From contig JBEKZL010000397.1 in NCBI GenBank assembly GCA_049509915.1, positions 1 to 8,214 on the forward strand: a DNA stretch of 8,214 nucleotides, written 5' to 3'. This stretch comes from JBEKYD01 sp049509915 (GTDB lineage: Bacteria > Acidobacteriota > Terriglobia > Bryobacterales > Bryobacteraceae). Position numbers and translations under genes: made by a program. This document shows, piece by piece, positions 6,893-8,214 of the stretch. The notes under the pieces are model-generated. The model did no database searches and was not told the DNA's origin. It saw nothing but the letters and a program-made list of their open reading frames with translations. How positions within the stretch are numbered: the stretch's first letter is position 1; each line of letters starts with the position of its first letter.

Positions 6893-6948
6893 AACGGTTC
6901 TGATGCCAGTTTATCACCGCCGGGCGGGGCGAGATCCACGCGAATCCC

Positions 6949-7260
6949 TCAATACCGCCAGAGCCAGCGAGCCTTTTCCACCACCTTTGCCGTATTGGGC
7001 AGGAACGCCTCTTCCAGGGTGGGGCTGAAAGGCACCGGGGTATCGGGAGCGGTCACGCGGACGATGGGGGCGTCCAGGTATTCGAAGATGCTTTCGGTGA
7101 TACTTACGGCTAGCTCGCCGGCGATGCCTCCGGTGCGCGTATCTTCGTGCAGCAGCAGCACCTTGGAGGTCTTTTTCACGCTGGCGAGCACGGTCTCCCG
7201 GTCGAGCGGCAGCAGGGTCCGCAAATCCACCACTTCGACGGATGCGCCTTCCTGCGCCAG
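6949..7260 (-). repeat. E1-beta 3'-end direct repeat, proximal (in-gene) copy
   Basis: This is the copy inside the complete E1-beta gene, codons 221-323 plus the stop, and the partner of 5895-6206. The two copies flank 742 bases (6207-6948) that hold the DUF433 gene and almost all of the DUF5615 gene. Confidence 0.95.
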
Positions 7261-7920
7261 TTCCTCGGCAGCTTCCAGAGCCGTCCACAGCATGGCGCCG
7301 TAGGTGACGATGGTCAGGTCGCGGCCCTCGCGAACCACTTTCGCTTTGCCGATGGGCACGGTATATTCGTCCGCCGGCAGATCTTCTTTGATGCGCCGGT
7401 AGAGGCCCTTGTGCTCGAAGAAAATCACCGGATCGTTATCGCGCACGGCGGACTTGATCAGGCCCTTGGCGTCGTAGGCCGTCGCCGGACAAACCACCTT
7501 CAGGCCGGGGGTCCTGACGAACCACATTTCCGGGTTCTGGGAATGGAACGGGCCGCCGTGAATGCCGCCTCCGGAAGGCGCGCGCACCACGATGGGCACC
7601 GGCGCGTTCCAGCGGTAGCGGCACTTGGCGGCGAAGTTGACGATCTGGTCGAAACCGCAGCTAATGAAATCGGCGAATTGCATTTCGGCTACCGGACGCA
7701 AACCCATCAGCCCGGCGCCGATGGCCGCGCCCACGATGCCCGATTCCGAAATGGGCGTATCCACCACGCGGCGCGCGCCGAAATGCTGGATGAAGCCGTC
7801 GGTAACTTTGAACGCGCCGCCGTAAACGCCTACGTCCTCGCCCAGCACGAAGACGTTCGGGTCGCGCTCCATCTCCTCCCACAGTCCTTCGCGAATGGCT
7901 TCCAGGTAAGTGGTCGGCAT
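6949..7920 (-). CDS. 2-oxoacid dehydrogenase E1 component, beta subunit (pyruvate or branched-chain type)
   Basis: Full-length 323-residue E1-beta, normal for the family. It pairs with E1-alpha to form the thiamine-diphosphate decarboxylase of pyruvate or branched-chain 2-oxoacid dehydrogenase. The N-terminal pyrimidine-binding domain (about 1-180) shows TYLEAIREGLWEEMERD, GEDVGVYGGAFKVT with Glu28, DTPISESGIVGAAIGAGL, and PSGGGIHGGPFHSQ. The C-terminal transketolase domain (about 195-323) shows VVDLRTLLPLD, LLLHEDTRTGGIA and PDTPVPFSP. ATG 7920 is chosen because family similarity begins at MPTTYLEAI and it sits four bases after the E1-alpha stop; a longer upstream frame overlaps E1-alpha and is spurious. 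Codons 221-323 are repeated at 5895-6206. No E2 (lipoyl transferase) gene follows; the DUF433/DUF5615 pair does. Pyruvate versus branched-chain substrate cannot be decided. Confidence 0.95.
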   Translation of the reverse strand: MPTTYLEAIREGLWEEMERDPNVFVLGEDVGVYGGAFKVTDGFIQHFGARRVVDTPISESGIVGAAIGAGLMGLRPVAEMQFADFISCGFDQIVNFAAKCRYRWNAPVPIVVRAPSGGGIHGGPFHSQNPEMWFVRTPGLKVVCPATAYDAKGLIKSAVRDNDPVIFFEHKGLYRRIKEDLPADEYTVPIGKAKVVREGRDLTIVTYGAMLWTALEAAEELAQEGASVEVVDLRTLLPLDRETVLASVKKTSKVLLLHEDTRTGGIAGELAVSITESIFEYLDAPIVRVTAPDTPVPFSPTLEEAFLPNTAKVVEKARWLWRY

Positions 7921-7924
7921 GGCG

Positions 7925-8214
7925 CTACGGCTGTTCGTACACGTCGTCCAGCAGCGTGGAGGGGTCGGGATAGGGGCTTTGTTCGGCCCAGGCCACGGCT
8001 TCGTCCACTTCCTGGCGGATGCGGGCATGGGTGGCATCGAGCGCTTCGCGGCCGGCCCAGCCGTTTTCGAGCATGCGGGCTTCGAGGAGCTGGATGGGGT
8101 CGCGCTTTTCCCATTGCTCGAACAGCTCGGGAGGCACGTAGTGGGCCGCATCGTGCGCCGAATGGCCGGTCATGCGAAAGGTCTTGCACTCCACCAGGTA
8201 CGGTCCGAGGCCGG
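7925..8214 (-). CDS. 2-oxoacid dehydrogenase E1 component, alpha subunit, C-terminal part (5' end outside window)
   Basis: The frame is open to the right window edge and ends at TAG 7925-7927. The visible 96 or so residues contain GPYLVECKTFRMTGHSAHD, then YVPPELFEQWEKRDPIQLLEARML, the conserved C-terminal region of E1-alpha that includes the phosphorylation-loop-like histidine segment (GHSAHD). It forms the heterotetramer with the E1-beta product and is clearly its operon partner, with only four bases between stop and start. The GTG at 8194 is internal, since homology continues upstream of it. The helical C-terminus (ARIRQEVDEAVAWAEQ, PDPSTLLDDVY) is typical and complete. Confidence 0.93.
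   Translation of the reverse strand, partial: GLGPYLVECKTFRMTGHSAHDAAHYVPPELFEQWEKRDPIQLLEARMLENGWAGREALDATHARIRQEVDEAVAWAEQSPYPDPSTLLDDVYEQP

Noticed and set aside
5895..7260. Insertion sequence or transposon as the cause of the E1-beta tail duplication.
   Set aside because: There is no transposase, no terminal inverted repeat and no short target duplication; the 312-bp coding repeat fits homologous recombination or tandem duplication better.
7921..8151. Upstream extension of the E1-beta frame to an ATG at 8151.
   Set aside because: The extra 77 residues lie over the conserved E1-alpha C-terminus and have no family similarity; E1-beta similarity begins at ATG 7920.

Overview
The window is GC-rich DNA with tightly packed genes, several partial gene duplications, a DUF433/DUF5615 pair and separate E1-alpha/E1-beta genes. 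Together these suggest a large-genome soil bacterium, most likely an Acidobacteriota of the Solibacter/Bryobacterales kind. This placement rests on the style of the proteins and was not checked by a search.

Left part (1-5842, + strand) is a sensory signalling cluster. In order it holds: the 3' end of a CheB/CheR-type fusion protein with a long NEE-heptad coiled coil and PAS domains; a PAS-histidine kinase-receiver hybrid, joined to it by a 4-base ATGA overlap; a second PAS-histidine kinase; a stand-alone CheB methylesterase broken by a frameshift; and a small coiled-coil protein built from 21-residue repeats. The two kinases share an almost indel-free direct repeat of about 584 bp (about 91% identical) that covers only the N-terminal coiled coil and PAS sensor. 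Their transmitter halves are unrelated at close range, so one sensor module has been copied in front of two different kinases. No classical chemotaxis genes (cheA, cheW, MCP) are visible.

Right part (5895-8214, - strand) starts, reading leftwards, with the end of an E1-alpha gene and a complete E1-beta gene of a thiamine-diphosphate 2-oxoacid dehydrogenase. After E1-beta come a DUF433 antitoxin-like gene and a DUF5615 PIN-like nuclease gene with a GTGA overlap. The nuclease ORF does not stop where the family normally ends. It runs in frame into a second copy of the last 103 codons of E1-beta. The putative toxin-antitoxin pair is therefore bracketed by two 312-bp direct repeats of the E1-beta 3' end (14 mismatches, no indels), giving a 1054-bp repeat-plus-cargo unit. 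No recombinase is present in the window.

The strongest points for follow-up are this toxin-antitoxin insertion with reconstitution of a metabolic gene's tail, the resulting nuclease/E1-beta chimera, the sensor-module duplication, a receiver domain that appears to lack about eight residues of helix 1, and the CheB frameshift.
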